This document shows positions 15,871-15,941 of a stretch of 15,941 nucleotides of DNA, one piece after another. A program made the translations under genes and the position numbers. Every line of letters begins with the position of its first letter. Position 1 is the first letter of the stretch. This stretch comes from an uncultured Acidobacteriota bacterium (lineage in GTDB: Bacteria; Acidobacteriota; Terriglobia; UBA7540). The stretch covers positions 1-15,941 of the forward strand of contig CALCEB010000043.1 of the NCBI GenBank assembly GCA_937900045.1. Direction: 5' to 3'. Under the pieces are notes generated by a model, which had not been told where the DNA came from, did no database searches, and was given only the letters and a program-made list of their open reading frames with translations.

Positions 15871-15941
15871 AAACAAAGGATCGAGGTTTGGAACGAACCC
15901 TAAGAACCTATTTCTCTCTGGGTTCGCTGCCGCAACGGAAG
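15867..15941 (+). CDS. Array mini-ORF 3, partial at window end
   Basis: The first 25 codons are identical to mini-ORF 2 and the rest lies beyond the window. The number of further units is unknown. Confidence 0.3.
   Translation, partial: MKTKDRGLERTLRTYFSLGSLPQRK

Larger units (their letters stand above)
15561..15941 (+). repeat. Tandem repeat array, 143-bp period, running off the window
   Basis: The block starting ATGAAAACAAAGGATCG occurs at 15581, 15724 and 15867, exactly 143 bp apart. Units 1 and 2 are complete; unit 3 is cut by the window end. Units 1 and 2 differ at only two bases (CGGGAT versus CGAGGT), so the amplification is recent or homogenised. A degenerate partial copy (GGAACGAA...) precedes unit 1 from about 15561. 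Each unit contains GGAACGAACCCTAAGA twice, and a CGAACCC/GGGTTCG inverted pair. The array is described further in the findings. Confidence 0.95.

Noticed and set aside
15561..15941. CRISPR array
   Set aside because: The whole 143-bp unit is repeated with almost no variation, so there are no distinct spacers, and no cas genes are seen.

Overview
The window looks like a chromosomal segment of an Acidobacteriota bacterium. The main evidence is the 16S rRNA 5' half on the minus strand at the left edge, whose 5' region (AATCAACGCTGGCGGCGTGC, then CAAGTCGAACGAGAAAG) has the wording usual in that phylum, probably the class Terriglobia. A fused LptF-LptG permease and GTCATCCTGAGCG...GAAGGATC-type interspersed repeats fit that assignment. 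No species can be named.

Left half (1-7900) is ordinary chromosome. It holds the 16S gene with its leader, boxA and promoter (1-938); a GH57 glycoside hydrolase transcribed toward the rRNA operon (950-3124); a divergent double-length LptF/LptG permease for lipopolysaccharide export (3274-5577); and, convergent with that, a ferredoxin-NADP reductase-like flavoprotein (5800-6627) and an exported transglutaminase-fold protein (6736-7755) with a good sigma70-type promoter.

Right half (8000-15941) is accessory in character. Three toxin-antitoxin loci lie within 5.5 kb: VapB/VapC (minus), a TumE-like DUF6516 toxin with an HTH partner (plus), and HicB with a frameshifted, truncated hicA (plus). Between the second and third sits a two-gene minus-strand cassette of secreted proteins of unknown function, bracketed by two near-identical 37-bp palindromic elements in opposite orientation. 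After hicBA comes a beta-class DNA methyltransferase fused to an Mrr-like nuclease domain, a possible single-chain restriction-modification enzyme, with a one-base frameshift near its start.

The window ends inside a tandem array with a 143-bp period. Each unit encodes a basic 48-residue ORF whose stop codon overlaps the next start as ATGA. This is the least explained structure here and the best candidate for something undescribed.

Three genes (the secreted repeat protein, hicA and the methyltransferase) each appear broken by one base. Either this region is decaying or the assembly carries small indel errors; the sequence alone cannot tell which.
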